Shown piece by piece: positions 35,670-44,653 of a stretch of DNA of 61,534 nucleotides (positions within the stretch are counted from its first letter, which is position 1; every line of letters begins with the position of its first letter). The stretch comes from Betaproteobacteria bacterium (GTDB lineage Bacteria; Pseudomonadota; Gammaproteobacteria; Burkholderiales; UBA6910). Position numbers and translations under genes: made by a program. The notes beneath the pieces were generated by a model. It was given only the letters and a program-made list of their open reading frames with translations, did not search any database and had not been told where the DNA came from. The stretch is from NCBI GenBank assembly GCA_016183615.1, contig JACPEG010000048.1:1-61534 (forward strand), written 5' to 3'.

Positions 35670-35830
35670 GGGCAAATTCATTCGCGACGTTTGTCGGGGA
35701 TGAATCCCCTCCTACCCCCCTGTAGGAGCGAATTCATTCGCGACCGACTCATTCGCGATGTTTGTCGGGGATGAATCCCCTCCTACCCCCCTGTAGGAGC
35801 GAATTCATTCGCGACCGACTCATTCGCGGC
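35667..35830. repeat. REP-like repeats, family A (three partial/paired copies)
   Basis: GTAGGAGCGAATTCATTCGC and GGGGATGAATCCCCTCCTAC units alternate, including a directly repeated block (about 35690-35760 and 35757-35828). The first, degenerate copy (GTAGGGGCAAATTCATTCGC) supplies the stop of the DUF2007 gene. The family is the same as at 10.2 and 48.4 kb. Confidence 0.88.
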
Positions 35831-35840
35831 CGCGGAAATA

Positions 35841-35871
35841 AAAAACGGCGCGCCACCGGCGCGCCGTTTTT
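35841..35871. terminator. Bidirectional intrinsic terminator
   Basis: A 14-bp perfect stem, AAAAACGGCGCGCC / GGCGCGCCGTTTTT, with an ACC loop lies between the convergent DUF2007 and htpX genes. A T-run follows on both strands. Confidence 0.88.
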
Positions 35872-35891
35872 CCGACCGTCTGGCCCGACCG

Positions 35892-36767
35892 CTACTGCGC
35901 CGCGCGCAGCGCCGCGATGCGCTGATCGAGCGGCGGGTGGGACATGAAGAAGCGCATCAGCCCGCCGCCCCCGCCGGAAATCCCGAAGGCCGCCATCTGC
36001 TCGGGCAGCCGCGACGGCTCGTGGGCCCGCTTCAGGCCCTCCAGCGCCGCAATCATCTTTTCGCGGCCGGCCAGGCGCGCGCCGCCGGCGTCGGCCCGGA
36101 ACTCCCGCTGGCGCGAGAACCAGGCCACGATCACGCTGGCCAGGATGCCCAGCACCAGCTGGGCGATCATGTCGGTAATGTAGTAGGCCGGGCCGTAGCC
36201 GCGCTCGTTCTTGAACACCACCTTGTCCACGAGGTTGCCGATCACCTTCGACAGGAAGATGACGAAGGTGTTGACCACCCCCTGGATGAGTCCCAGGGTC
36301 ACCATGTCGCCATTGGCCACGTGGGAGACCTCGTGGCCCAGCACCGCCTCCACCTCGTCCTTGCTCATGCGCTGGAGCAGCCCGGTGGACACCGCCACCA
36401 GGGCGCTGTCCCGATTCATCCCGGTGGCAAACGCATTCATGTCCGGGGAGTCGTAGATCGCCACTTCCGGCATGCCGATGCCCGCCACCTGGGCCTGGCG
36501 CCGCACCGTCTCCACCAGCCACAGCTCGGTGGGATCCTGGGGCTGCGCGATCACCTGGGCGCCGGTCATCATCTTGGCGCTCCACTTGGAGATCGCCAGC
36601 GAGATGAACGCGCCGCCGAAGCCCATCACCGCCGCAAACACCAACACCGCGGCGAGATTGAATCCTGAGCCGTAGAGCATCCGGTCCACCCCCAGCAGCC
36701 GCAGCGTGAGGTTGAGGACGAAGATGATCGCCAGGTTGGTGACCAGGAACAGGAAAATCCGTTTCAT
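35892..36767 (-). CDS. htpX: HtpX membrane zinc metalloprotease
   Basis: A 291-residue M48 protease. Two N-terminal transmembrane helices ([42 protein letters not shown]) are followed by the zinc site [14 protein letters not shown], further helices and the third ligand region [13 protein letters not shown]-terminal [16 protein letters not shown] is conserved. HtpX degrades damaged inner-membrane proteins with FtsH. It is transcribed towards the terminator. Confidence 0.93.
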   Translation of the reverse strand: MKRIFLFLVTNLAIIFVLNLTLRLLGVDRMLYGSGFNLAAVLVFAAVMGFGGAFISLAISKWSAKMMTGAQVIAQPQDPTELWLVETVRRQAQVAGIGMPEVAIYDSPDMNAFATGMNRDSALVAVSTGLLQRMSKDEVEAVLGHEVSHVANGDMVTLGLIQGVVNTFVIFLSKVIGNLVDKVVFKNERGYGPAYYITDMIAQLVLGILASVIVAWFSRQREFRADAGGARLAGREKMIAALEGLKRAHEPSRLPEQMAAFGISGGGGGLMRFFMSHPPLDQRIAALRAAQ

Positions 36768-36881
36768 GCAGTTCTCCGTTATGTGGATGACGCCGACCCT
36801 TAGATGGGGATGGCAGGCCCGGAGTTCAACTCCCGGAAAGCCCCGTTAACCGATTGAAAATGAGGATGTTGCGCCGAACCC

Positions 36882-37694
36882 CTACAGACCCTGCTGATCC
36901 AGCCAGGCGCCGATGCGGCCGGCGACCCGCGGCCACCCCGGCTCCAGCATCACGGCGTGGGCCATGCCGGGAAAAATCTCCGCGTCGGTCCCGAAGGCGT
37001 GGGCCGTGGCTCGCACCATGCGCGGAGTGAAAAACGCGTCATCTTCCGCGCCCAGCACCAGCAGTGGCGCATCGATGCGGAGACGCGCCAGCCGCAGCGG
37101 CAACAGCGAGAGATCGTAGATGGCGCGCTGCGACTCGGGCTGCATGCGCGCAAAATGCCGCGCCACCAGATGCTCCGGTACCGCCTCCGAGAACAGGGCC
37201 CTGCGGGCGCCGCCGAGAGTAGCAAAGCGCGGGTGCACGTGCTGGATCATGCTGATCTCCCGGAAAAACGCCGGATCCTGCAGGGCCAGCCCCAGCGCCG
37301 GGCCCATGAGCCCCTCCGGCGGCACCGAGGCGATGAGCACTACGCCGCTCGCCGCTCCCTCCGCCAAGTGATGCTGGACCACGATGCCGCCCATGGAGTG
37401 ACCGACGAGCACCGGCGGCGTCGCGAACCCTTCGGCCACCGATGCCAAGTCATCCACGTAGTCGTCGAGGCTGGTCATCGAGAGGTGCTCGAAGCCCTCG
37501 CTGCCGCCGTGGCCGCGCAGGCTCAGGGCATGGGCCTCGTAACCGAGATCGGCAAAATAGGGAAGGAAATGCTGGTCCCAGCACCAGGCCGCGGTGAACG
37601 CGCCGTGAACGAACAGCAGAGGAGTCGGCCGTCGCCTGCCGCTCGGCAGGCGCGAGATCAGTTCCAGCCGTGGACCGGAAACCCGTTGCAACAT
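36882..37694 (-). CDS. Alpha/beta hydrolase
   Basis: A 270-residue hydrolase with LLFVHGAFTAAWCWDQHF, RGHGGSEG, nucleophile elbow LVGHSMGGIVVQHHL (Ser), ApD region LVLGAEDDAFFTP and C-terminal FPGMAHAVMLEPGW (His). It lacks an export signal. It lies 24 bp after the rRNA methyltransferase in the same direction. Substrate unknown. Confidence 0.85.
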   Translation of the reverse strand: MLQRVSGPRLELISRLPSGRRRPTPLLFVHGAFTAAWCWDQHFLPYFADLGYEAHALSLRGHGGSEGFEHLSMTSLDDYVDDLASVAEGFATPPVLVGHSMGGIVVQHHLAEGAASGVVLIASVPPEGLMGPALGLALQDPAFFREISMIQHVHPRFATLGGARRALFSEAVPEHLVARHFARMQPESQRAIYDLSLLPLRLARLRIDAPLLVLGAEDDAFFTPRMVRATAHAFGTDAEIFPGMAHAVMLEPGWPRVAGRIGAWLDQQGL

Positions 37695-37718
37695 GGTTCT
37701 TCTTGGGGACGTATCAAA

Positions 37719-38684
37719 TCACACCCGGCCCGCCGACGCAACCCGGCGGGTGACGCGGTAGCAGTGGTGGATGCGGCGGTTGCGGAAATCCTCGGGAATG
37801 GTGCGCTCCGAGATGTTCTCCACCTGCCAGCTCGAAAGCGCGTCCGCGTCGGGCCGGAAGCGGCGCAGGTTGGTGGAGAAAAAAAGCTCCCCGCCGGGCG
37901 CCAGCAGCGCCATGCAGCCGGCGATCAGCGCCGGGTGGTCGCGCTGCACGTCGAGCAGGTTGCGCATGCGCTTCGAGTTGGAAAAGCTCGGCGGGTCCAG
38001 CACGATGAGGTCGAAGCGCTCGCCCCGGCCCGATGCGTCGGCGAGAAACGGCGTGGCATCGGCCCGCAGCAGGCGGTGACGCCCCGGGTCCAGTCCGTTG
38101 AGCTGGAGGTTGCGCTTCGCCCAGTCGAGATAGGTGTTCGACAGGTCCACGCTCAGGGACTCCGTCGCCCCACCCGCCGCCGCGTAGACGGTGAAACTTC
38201 CCGTATAGCAGAAGAGGTTGAGAAAGCGCCGGCCCGCCGCCCGCTCCCCGACCATCGCCCGGGTGAGGCGGTGGTCGAGGAACAGGCCGGTGTCGAGATA
38301 CGCTTCCAGGTTGACGACGAAGCGGTGGCCGCCTTCCGCTACGACGAAGTCCTCTCCCCGGGCGCCGGTCTTCTCGTACTGGTCGGTGCCGCGCTGGCGC
38401 TCGCGGCGCTTGATTACCATGCGGCTTGCGGGCATCTCCAGGGCCTGGGCCGCCGCCTCCCGGATCGCAGCGATCCAGGCGCCGCGATCGCGAGCGTCGG
38501 CCTCCCCGCCGCGCCAGTATTCCTGCAGGTGGGCCCGATCGCCGTACAGGTCCACCGCGAGGGGAAACTCCGGAATGTCCCGGTCGTACAGCCGGTAGCA
38601 CTGGATGCCGCGCTTGCGCGCCCATTTTCCCCAGTGGCGGAAATTCTTCCGCAGCCGGTTCAGGAACGGAGCGGTGTCCTTCAT
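37719..38684 (-). CDS. Stand-alone RlmK-like 23S rRNA methyltransferase
   Basis: A 321-residue SAM methyltransferase matching the C-terminal (RlmK, m7G2069) half of RlmL: FLNRLRKNFRHWGKWARKRGIQCYRLYDRD, RERQRGTDQYEKTG, LDTGLFLDHRLTRAMV, LFCYTGSFTVYAAAGGA (motif I), DPPSFSNSKRM (motif IV). The ATG at 38684 was chosen. Longer frames to 38708 or 38750 run into a repeat shared with 52.4 kb and into the DUF3301 gene. The RlmL N-terminal THUMP/m2G2445 half is absent. Confidence 0.82.
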   Translation of the reverse strand: MKDTAPFLNRLRKNFRHWGKWARKRGIQCYRLYDRDIPEFPLAVDLYGDRAHLQEYWRGGEADARDRGAWIAAIREAAAQALEMPASRMVIKRRERQRGTDQYEKTGARGEDFVVAEGGHRFVVNLEAYLDTGLFLDHRLTRAMVGERAAGRRFLNLFCYTGSFTVYAAAGGATESLSVDLSNTYLDWAKRNLQLNGLDPGRHRLLRADATPFLADASGRGERFDLIVLDPPSFSNSKRMRNLLDVQRDHPALIAGCMALLAPGGELFFSTNLRRFRPDADALSSWQVENISERTIPEDFRNRRIHHCYRVTRRVASAGRV

Positions 38685-38704
38685 CGCGCTTTTTGGCCAG
38701 CAAC

Positions 38705-38730
38705 GCATGTGCGACTCTAAGTCCGACAGG
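38705..38730. repeat. Half copy of the MITE-like palindrome found at 52.4 kb
   Basis: GCATGTGCGACTCTAAGTCC and onward matches one arm and the centre of the 56-bp element at 52424-52479 with a single difference (26 bp). It lies at the 5' end of the rlmK-like gene. Confidence 0.75.
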
Positions 38731-38733
38731 TCG

Positions 38734-39045
38734 CTAGTGGAGGACTTCAAGGGGCCCTAGCCGCATCAGTTCCACCTGGTCGCCGAGCAGGATGAGGCAT
38801 CCCCGCCGCCGGTGCCAGCCGTCGTCGCTGAATTCGAAGCGGTAGGTCCGGCGCAGGACCGCGCGGCCGTGGCGGTTTCTGGCAACGCGGATGGACTCCA
38901 GCGCCACGGTCTGGTCCAGGAACTGGAATCCGTCCTGGGCGCAGGCCTTCTCGCCGAAGGCGACGGCGGCCTCCCGGGCGCGCATGCTGTCGTACCAGAA
39001 CCAGGCAAGGGCTGCGATCAGACCGAATGCGGCAAGAAAATCCAT
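38734..39045 (-). CDS. DUF3301 membrane-anchored protein
   Basis: A 103-residue protein. One N-terminal transmembrane helix (FLAAFGLIAALAWFWYDSM) is followed by AREAAVAFGEKACAQDGFQFLDQTVALESIRVARN and RRTYRFEFSDDGWHRRRGCLILLG, the DUF3301 signature. MDFLAAFG at 39045 is the family start. The role is unknown; it is often near rRNA or translation-related genes. Confidence 0.78.
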   Translation of the reverse strand: MDFLAAFGLIAALAWFWYDSMRAREAAVAFGEKACAQDGFQFLDQTVALESIRVARNRHGRAVLRRTYRFEFSDDGWHRRRGCLILLGDQVELMRLGPLEVLH

Positions 39046-39087
39046 CGGGCGGAACGGTTCGGAAATTGTCGGGGCCGGTGTTCCATT

Positions 39088-39150
39088 TGTCGGGTGCGTC
39101 CCGCGCACCATTCACAGGCCGGATCCGGTGCGCAGGGCGCCCCTACGCCC
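39088..39150. repeat. Family B repeat, single copy
   Basis: GGGTGCGTCCCGCGCACCAT and GGTGCGCAGGGCGCCCCTAC are the two arms of one family B element between the DUF3301 start and the SirB1-like stop. Confidence 0.75.
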
Positions 39151-39158
39151 ACGACCCG

Positions 39159-40019
39159 CTAGTTGAGCCGGGCGATGATCTGCTCGAGGGCGGAGATGCG
39201 CCGGATGATGTCGCCCCGGTCGGAGGCCTCCGGGTCCAGGTCCAGGTAGCGCCCGAGATCGTCCCGGGCGGCCCGGAAGCATTCCATCTTCAGGTGGAGC
39301 AGCCCCCGGTCGCGCAGGTCCTGGGCCATTTCCGGAAAGATGAGCAGCATGCGGTCCAGGGCCGCCAGCGCCCTTGGCAGATCCTCCTTCTGGAGGTAGA
39401 TGCCCTTGAGGTTGCGCAGCAGCCGCGCCAGGATCTCACGGTTGCTTGCGGAATCCAGAAGCGTGGGAATGTCATCCTGTTCGATGGGACTTCCTCCGCG
39501 TACCTGCGACAGTAGTCGCGCCAGATCGTCGAGGCCCAGCGCCTGGCCGCCGCCGAACGGGTCGAGCACGACGTTGCCCACGGAAAGGACGCATTTCACA
39601 AGAAAATGCCCTGGAAACGCCACTCCCTCCAGGTGCAGGCCGGCGCGCCGGCCGACTTCCATGTACACGATGGAAAGCGTAATGGGAACCCCGGTCTTGC
39701 GGTCGAGCACCTCGTTCAGATAGCTGTTGCGGGGATCGTAATAATCGACCGCGTTCCCGGAGAACCCCTGCTCGTCGAACAGATAGCGGTTCAGGGTGCG
39801 AATCTGGGTCGCGGCGTGGGCGCCTTCGCCGGGCATGCGCGCCTTCAGTTCCTCACCCATGAGATCAAGGCGCTCGATGTACGCGGGAATGTCGAGCCCC
39901 GGGTACTCCTGGCTGGCGACGATCAGTGCCGCCTCCGCCAGGCCGATCCGGTGGTCCGGGCGATCGAGCAACGCCCGCAGGCGATCGATGGCTACCGATG
40001 TATCAGGAATGAGTTCCAA
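39159..40019 (-). CDS. SirB1-family transglutaminase-like/TPR protein
   Basis: A 286-residue protein. The transglutaminase-like part has RTLNRYLFDEQGFSGN and YDPRNSYLNEVLDRKTGVPITLSIVYMEVGRRAGL, then GVAFPGHFLVKC. The C-terminal part has TPR-like helices (LLRNLKGIYLQKEDLPRALAALDRMLLI). It starts at TTG 40019, supported by AAGGAG nine bases upstream; the longer frame to 40334 is antisense to rhlE and unlike the family. Role unclear; often linked to prmC/hemK regions. Confidence 0.82.
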   Translation of the reverse strand: MELIPDTSVAIDRLRALLDRPDHRIGLAEAALIVASQEYPGLDIPAYIERLDLMGEELKARMPGEGAHAATQIRTLNRYLFDEQGFSGNAVDYYDPRNSYLNEVLDRKTGVPITLSIVYMEVGRRAGLHLEGVAFPGHFLVKCVLSVGNVVLDPFGGGQALGLDDLARLLSQVRGGSPIEQDDIPTLLDSASNREILARLLRNLKGIYLQKEDLPRALAALDRMLLIFPEMAQDLRDRGLLHLKMECFRAARDDLGRYLDLDPEASDRGDIIRRISALEQIIARLN

Positions 40020-40083
40020 CCGCTGTCTCCTTGCGGGCCAGCAGGACATCCGGAACGCCCGCGGGATTCCGCGAGCGGCACTC

Positions 40084-41520
40084 CTAGCCCTTTTCCTTGG
40101 TGGGTGGCAGGAACAGCGCAGCCACCGGCTTTTTCTGCCGCCCGTGATGGGGACGCTCGGCCGCAGCATCCGGCGCCCGCGCCGATTCGGAGGGAACGTA
40201 GGGCTGGCTGAACAGGGCGTCCTGGTGCGCCCTGGACCTGGGATGCTCCCGGGCGCCGCGATGCTCGGGTTGCGCCGGCCCCCTTGCCGTCCCTCGCGCC
40301 GGAGCCCTCGCCGGCCCCCTCGCCGGCCGCTCATGACCTCTGCGCTCCCGGGGATGGCGCTCGTCCTGCCAGCGCTCTTCCCGGTCGAACCCGGCCACCG
40401 CCTCCGCGGGCAGCTTCATTTTCAGGAAGCGCTCCACCGCCTTGAGCTGCTCGTTTTCCTCCGGGCTGACCAGGGAGATCGCCTCGCCCGTGGCGCCGGC
40501 GCGGCCGGTGCGCCCGATGCGGTGCACATAATCCTCCGGGTTGTTGGGCAGCTCGTAGTTGATGACGTGGGGCAGCTCCTCGATGTCGAGGCCCCGCGCC
40601 GCAATGTCGGTCGCCACCAGCACCCGCACCTTGCCCTGCTTGAAGTCCTCCAGGGCCTGCATGCGCTGGAGCTGGCTCTTGTCGGAGTGGATTTCCGCGG
40701 CCTCGATGCCGTCGCGGAGAAGCTGGCGCGCGAGCCGAGCCGCGCCCAGGCGGGTGGTGACGAATACCAGCACCTGGCGCATGTCGCGGCTGTTTACCAG
40801 ATGCCCGATCAGCTCCCGCTTGCCGCGCTCGGGCACGGTATACACCCGGTGCGTGACCAGCTCCGCCATCGCGTTGCTGCGGGCCACCTGCACCTGCACC
40901 GGGTTATTGAGCAGGTCCCTGGCGAGGCGCTTGATCTCGTCGTCGAAAGTCGCGGAGAACAGCAGGTTCTGGCGATGCTTCGGCAGCAGCGACAGGATGC
41001 GCTTGATGTCGGGCATGAAGCCCATGTCGAGCATGCGGTCCGCCTCGTCGAGCACCAGGAACTGCACCTGGGTGAGGTTCACGGTGCGCTGCCTCACGTG
41101 ATCGAGCAGGCGTCCCGGGGTGGCCACCAGGATTTCCACGCCCGCGTGCAGCTCCTTGATCTGGGGATCGATGTCCACCCCGCCGAATACGACCGAAGAT
41201 CTGAGCGCGAGATGCTTGCCGTAGGTGCGCACGCTCTCCGCCACCTGGGCCGCCAGCTCCCGCGTCGGCGCCAGTACCAGCGCCCGCACCGGATGCCGCG
41301 CCGGCGACAGGCTGGTGTTGGCGCAGGCCTTCAGCTTTTCCAGCATCGGCAGCGTGAACGCCGCGGTCTTTCCGGTGCCGGTCTGGGCGCCGGCCATGAT
41401 GTCCTGGCCGGCAAGGATGGGAGGAATAGCCTGGGCCTGCACCGGAGTGGGCTCGAGGTAGCCCTGGTCGGCGACGGCGCGCAGGATTTCGGCCGACAGG
41501 CCGAGCTTGCTAAAGGGCAT
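40084..41520 (-). CDS. rhlE: DEAD-box RNA helicase RhlE
   Basis: A 478-residue helicase: Q motif [21 protein letters not shown] (I), APTRELA (Ia), ATPGRLLDH (Ib), [13 protein letters not shown] (II), FSATF (III), [16 protein letters not shown] (V) and [10 protein letters not shown] (VI). The last 90 residues form a basic, Arg/Pro/Ala-rich RNA-binding tail. It acts in RNA remodelling and ribosome assembly. A long untranslated leader precedes it. Confidence 0.92.
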   Translation of the reverse strand: MPFSKLGLSAEILRAVADQGYLEPTPVQAQAIPPILAGQDIMAGAQTGTGKTAAFTLPMLEKLKACANTSLSPARHPVRALVLAPTRELAAQVAESVRTYGKHLALRSSVVFGGVDIDPQIKELHAGVEILVATPGRLLDHVRQRTVNLTQVQFLVLDEADRMLDMGFMPDIKRILSLLPKHRQNLLFSATFDDEIKRLARDLLNNPVQVQVARSNAMAELVTHRVYTVPERGKRELIGHLVNSRDMRQVLVFVTTRLGAARLARQLLRDGIEAAEIHSDKSQLQRMQALEDFKQGKVRVLVATDIAARGLDIEELPHVINYELPNNPEDYVHRIGRTGRAGATGEAISLVSPEENEQLKAVERFLKMKLPAEAVAGFDREERWQDERHPRERRGHERPARGPARAPARGTARGPAQPEHRGAREHPRSRAHQDALFSQPYVPSESARAPDAAAERPHHGRQKKPVAALFLPPTKEKG

Positions 41521-41729
41521 GCAGATTCTGTGCTCTCACTGGTTTCGCCCGCCAAAGCGCTTCAGACCGGCTCTTGCCGCGGAGGGTTTCAGTCAAGGCC
41601 CGGTTGGGCCGAGGGAAACGGGTTCTGAAGCGGATGGCGCCGTCCGCGCTGGGACGGGAGCCCTAATGATAACGGATAAGCCGCTGAATCACAGAAAATG
41701 TTGCGCAAGGCAGGAAGCCGGGGCGCGCC
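41521..41729. other. Non-coding gap / probable rhlE leader
   Basis: About 210 bp without a supported gene lie between the rubredoxin-reductase 3' end and the rhlE ATG. On the rhlE strand a GGCCCAACCGGGCC hairpin (about 41606-41619) is visible. DEAD-box genes often have regulated long leaders, but no known RNA family is recognised. Confidence 0.4.
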
Positions 41730-42368
41730 CTAGGCTTCCACCCTCGCCGCTTCGGCAAGCCAGGGACCGAGCTTGGCCAGAAGCGCGTTTTTCTCCGCGA
41801 TCACTGTCCCGGTGAGGGCAAAACCGGCAATCTCACCCTGCCCGTTCCGGAACAGGGACCGGGTCCCGGACGGACCTGCTTCCACCTCCCAGTCCCCGGC
41901 CGCACCCGCCAGGGGCGGCGCCACCACCAGCGGCAGGGCAGGGGTTTTCACCACCACCGGCATGGCGGGATAGACCACCGGAGTCGGTGTGGCCGACAGC
42001 ACCACATCGGCTTCGATAGCGCTCCCGTCGTCGAGATCTACCTTCAGTCCCAATGCCAGGGCACTCACGGAAACCGGTTTCGCCCCGAGCCGCCAGACGA
42101 CGCCGATGGCTGCGAGGCCCCGCTCCATCGCTTCACCCACCGCGGGCGGAACCAGCCTCCCGAGAGGATGAGGCGCCGGTTCGATGACGGTGACCCGGTA
42201 GCCGGTGGCGGCGAGGTCGTTGGCGAACTCGCAGCCGATGAGCCCCGCCCCGAGGATCGCCACCCGCGCCGCTCCCGAGATCGCCTCCCGGAAGCGGCTG
42301 TAATCCGCCAGGTCGTTCACCGCCGGCATCCGGTCCGCCGCGCTGCCGATGATGACGATGGGGTCCAT
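41730..42368 (-). pseudogene. Rubredoxin reductase missing most of its FAD-binding half
   Basis: A 212-residue frame. It opens with the family N-terminus MDPIVIIG, then jumps directly to SAADRMPAVNDLADYSRF, followed by the NAD-binding VAILGAGLIGCEFANDLAATGYRV and the normal C-terminus. In intact rubredoxin reductases about 110-120 residues, including the rest of GxGxxG, lie between these two parts. The join is in frame. Without the FAD site the product cannot work as a reductase. It follows rubredoxin and rubrerythrin, so the operon once encoded a complete NADH to rubredoxin to rubrerythrin chain. Confidence 0.8.
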
Positions 42369-42430
42369 GACAGGTTTTGCAGGCCGGGCGTCGCGGCGCG
42401 AAACCCGACGCGCTCCTTGCTCGGGATTGA

Positions 42431-42601
42431 TTACGCGACCAGCTCCACCATTTCGAAATCGGCCTTGGCCACCCCGCAATCGGGGCAGGCCCAGTCCGCC
42501 GGAATCTCCTCCCAGCGGGTGCCGGGAACCAGGCCCTCTTCGGGAAGTCCCGCCGCTTCGTCATACACGAAACCGCATACCACGCATTGCCACTTTTTCA
42601 T
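42431..42601 (-). CDS. Rubredoxin
   Basis: A 56-residue rubredoxin with both iron-ligand pairs, CVVCG and CPDCG, and the conserved [27 protein letters not shown] core. GAAAGGA lies 5 bases before ATG 42601. It carries electrons between the reductase and rubrerythrin encoded on either side. Confidence 0.95.
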   Translation of the reverse strand: MKKWQCVVCGFVYDEAAGLPEEGLVPGTRWEEIPADWACPDCGVAKADFEMVELVA

Positions 42602-42639
42602 GATCGTTTCCTTTCGCAGTTGATGATTCGATGGTTGGC

Positions 42640-43116
<477 letters not shown>

Positions 43117-43192
43117 CGTGCTGCTCCTTTGCTGGTTGAGGTCCGCGCGCCGCGGTCCGCAGCGCTACGGTGCCCATCATAAGGAGAGCGAT

Positions 43193-43241
43193 ATGATAGC
43201 TCCAGTTGATTGTTTGTATTGCTTTGATAGCCAACCGCTAT
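43193..43241 (-). promoter_or_regulatory. OxyR-type box and promoter of the rubrerythrin operon
   Basis: Four tetramers with 7-bp spacing, GTTG (43205), GTAT (43216), ATAG (43227) and CTAT (43238), match the OxyR consensus ATAG-N7-CTAT-N7-ATAG-N7-CTAT at 13 of 16 positions. A TATCAT -10 (minus strand, 43198-43193) lies just downstream with no good -35, the geometry of OxyR-activated promoters. oxyR is the next gene upstream. Confidence 0.7.
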
Positions 43242-43261
43242 CGCGCAGAGCGTCCCCAGGC

Positions 43262-43402
43262 GTGTAGGGTGCGTCCCACGCACCTGTCAGCGCCGGAAAT
43301 GGTGCGCGGGGCGCACCCTACGTGGTGGCGGATCTTCGCAGGCAGGGTGCAATCCACGCACCCATTGCGGCAGGTGACCGGTGCGTGGGACGCACCCTAC
43401 GC
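43262..43402. repeat. Family B repeats, two diverged copies
   Basis: GTAGGGTGCGTCCCACGCACC, GGTGCGCGGGGCGCACCCTAC and GGTGCGTGGGACGCACCCTAC alternate over 140 bp between the oxyR 3' end and the rubrerythrin promoter. The last copy reaches the oxyR stop codon region. Confidence 0.85.
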
Positions 43403-44344
43403 GGCGGAAGCAGCCGGCAGGTCGAGGGGCATCACTCCGGGAATTTCGGCGGCGACAATTGCCTGGCGCACCGCCTCCACCGCCTGAGTACGGGGGAAGC
43501 TCTTGCGCCAGGCGAGCGCCACCCGGCGGTCGGGCACCGGGCGGGCGAAGGGCCGGTACCGCAGCAGGCCCGCCGCCGTCTGGGCCTTGCCCACCGAGGC
43601 GACGGGGAGCACGGTAATGCCCACGCCTGAGGCCACCATGTGGCGGATGGTCTCCAGGGAACTTCCTTCCAGCGTCTTCTGCAGCGAGCCCGGCGTCGCC
43701 GCCGCCCGGTTCAGCGCCGGGCAGACCTTGAGCACCTGGTCGCGGAAGCAGTGGCCGGTGCCGAGCAGCAGCAGGCTTTCCTCCGCCAGTTCTTCGGCCC
43801 GGAGCGTCTTGCGCTTTTCCCAGCGGTGGCCCCTGGGCAGCGCCACCACGAAGGGTTCGTCATAGACCGGCTGCACCAGCACCCCGGGCTCGCCGATCTC
43901 GGAGGCGATCACGATCACGTCCAGCTCGCCGTTACGCAGGGACTCCACCAGCCGCGAGGTGTAGTTCTCCTGGATCAGGAGCGGCATCTGCGGCGCCCGC
44001 TTGTGCAGAATCGGAATGAGGCGCGGCAGCAGGTAGGGCCCGATGGTATAGATGGCGCCGAGGCGCAGGGGACCGGCGAGCGGGTCCTTTCCCTGCCTGG
44101 CGATTTCCTTGATGGCGGCGGTTTCCTCCAGCACCCGCTGGGCCTGCTCCACGACCTGCCTGCCGATGGGCGTCAGGGTCACTTCGGCGGGACCACGCTC
44201 GAACAGGGTCACGCCCAACTCCTCCTCCAGCTTGCGGATAGCTACCGACAGTGTGGGCTGGCTCACGAAACAGGCCTCGGCGGCGCGCCCGAAGTGGCGC
44301 TCGCGGGCGACGGCGACGATATAACGCAGTTCGGTGAGGGTCAT
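43397..44344 (-). CDS. oxyR: OxyR peroxide sensor
   Basis: A 315-residue LysR-type regulator. The HTH is RAAEACFVSQPTLSVAIRKLEEELG. The peroxide-sensing cysteines fall at residues 199 (GTGHCFRDQ) and 208 (LKVCPALN), the same numbers as E. coli OxyR. MTLTELRYIVAV at 44344 is the family start. It lies directly upstream of the rubrerythrin operon, which bears an OxyR box, so local control is very likely. Confidence 0.93.
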   Translation of the reverse strand: MTLTELRYIVAVARERHFGRAAEACFVSQPTLSVAIRKLEEELGVTLFERGPAEVTLTPIGRQVVEQAQRVLEETAAIKEIARQGKDPLAGPLRLGAIYTIGPYLLPRLIPILHKRAPQMPLLIQENYTSRLVESLRNGELDVIVIASEIGEPGVLVQPVYDEPFVVALPRGHRWEKRKTLRAEELAEESLLLLGTGHCFRDQVLKVCPALNRAAATPGSLQKTLEGSSLETIRHMVASGVGITVLPVASVGKAQTAAGLLRYRPFARPVPDRRVALAWRKSFPRTQAVEAVRQAIVAAEIPGVMPLDLPAASAA

Positions 44345-44407
44345 CCGTTCAATCCTCGATCCTTGCCATCCAGGCGGGGTGGACAAAGCGCAGCGTATCC
44401 ACCGTTG

Positions 44408-44638
44408 TTACTCAGGATCCATTCCCTTGATCGATACCGGCTCCGACCGGCCCCAGTCCTGCGGATACCAACCCTTGCCGACCGCTTGCGCGAAGGATCC
44501 GAACTTCCAATCGCCCGGTCCCGTCAATTCTGCGCCCAGACCAATCGAAAAATATCGCTTTATCTGGCGCCAACGCTCGGAGAAATCGTCGTCTCCCTCC
44601 GGCAGACGCCAGACGCAGTGAAGATGATCGGCGGACAT
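44408..44638 (-). pseudogene. Decayed REP-associated tyrosine transposase (RAYT)
   Basis: A 76-residue frame joins two separated pieces of a RAYT/Y1 transposase: the catalytic segment (SADHLHCVWRLPEGDDDFSE, then RWRQIKRYFS with the HLH of the HUH site) and the C-terminal end (FGSFAQAVGKGWYPQDWG). The N-terminal 50 or so residues and the part with the catalytic Tyr are missing. It sits between polX and oxyR. RAYTs mobilise REP palindromes, and three REP clusters occur in this window. Confidence 0.78.
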
Positions 44639-44653
44639 TCCCTGAGTCGAAAA

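Noticed and set aside
35667..35830. Possible CRISPR array in the REP block
   Set aside because: The alternating palindromes have no unique spacers and recur at 10.2 and 48.4 kb.
40020..40334. N-terminal extension of the SirB1-like protein
   Set aside because: The extra 105 codons are antisense to the rhlE tail and Arg/Pro-rich; a TTG with a good RBS at 40019 matches the family start.
41521..41729. Riboswitch or known thermosensor in the rhlE leader
   Set aside because: Only one simple hairpin is evident and no conserved aptamer core was recognised.
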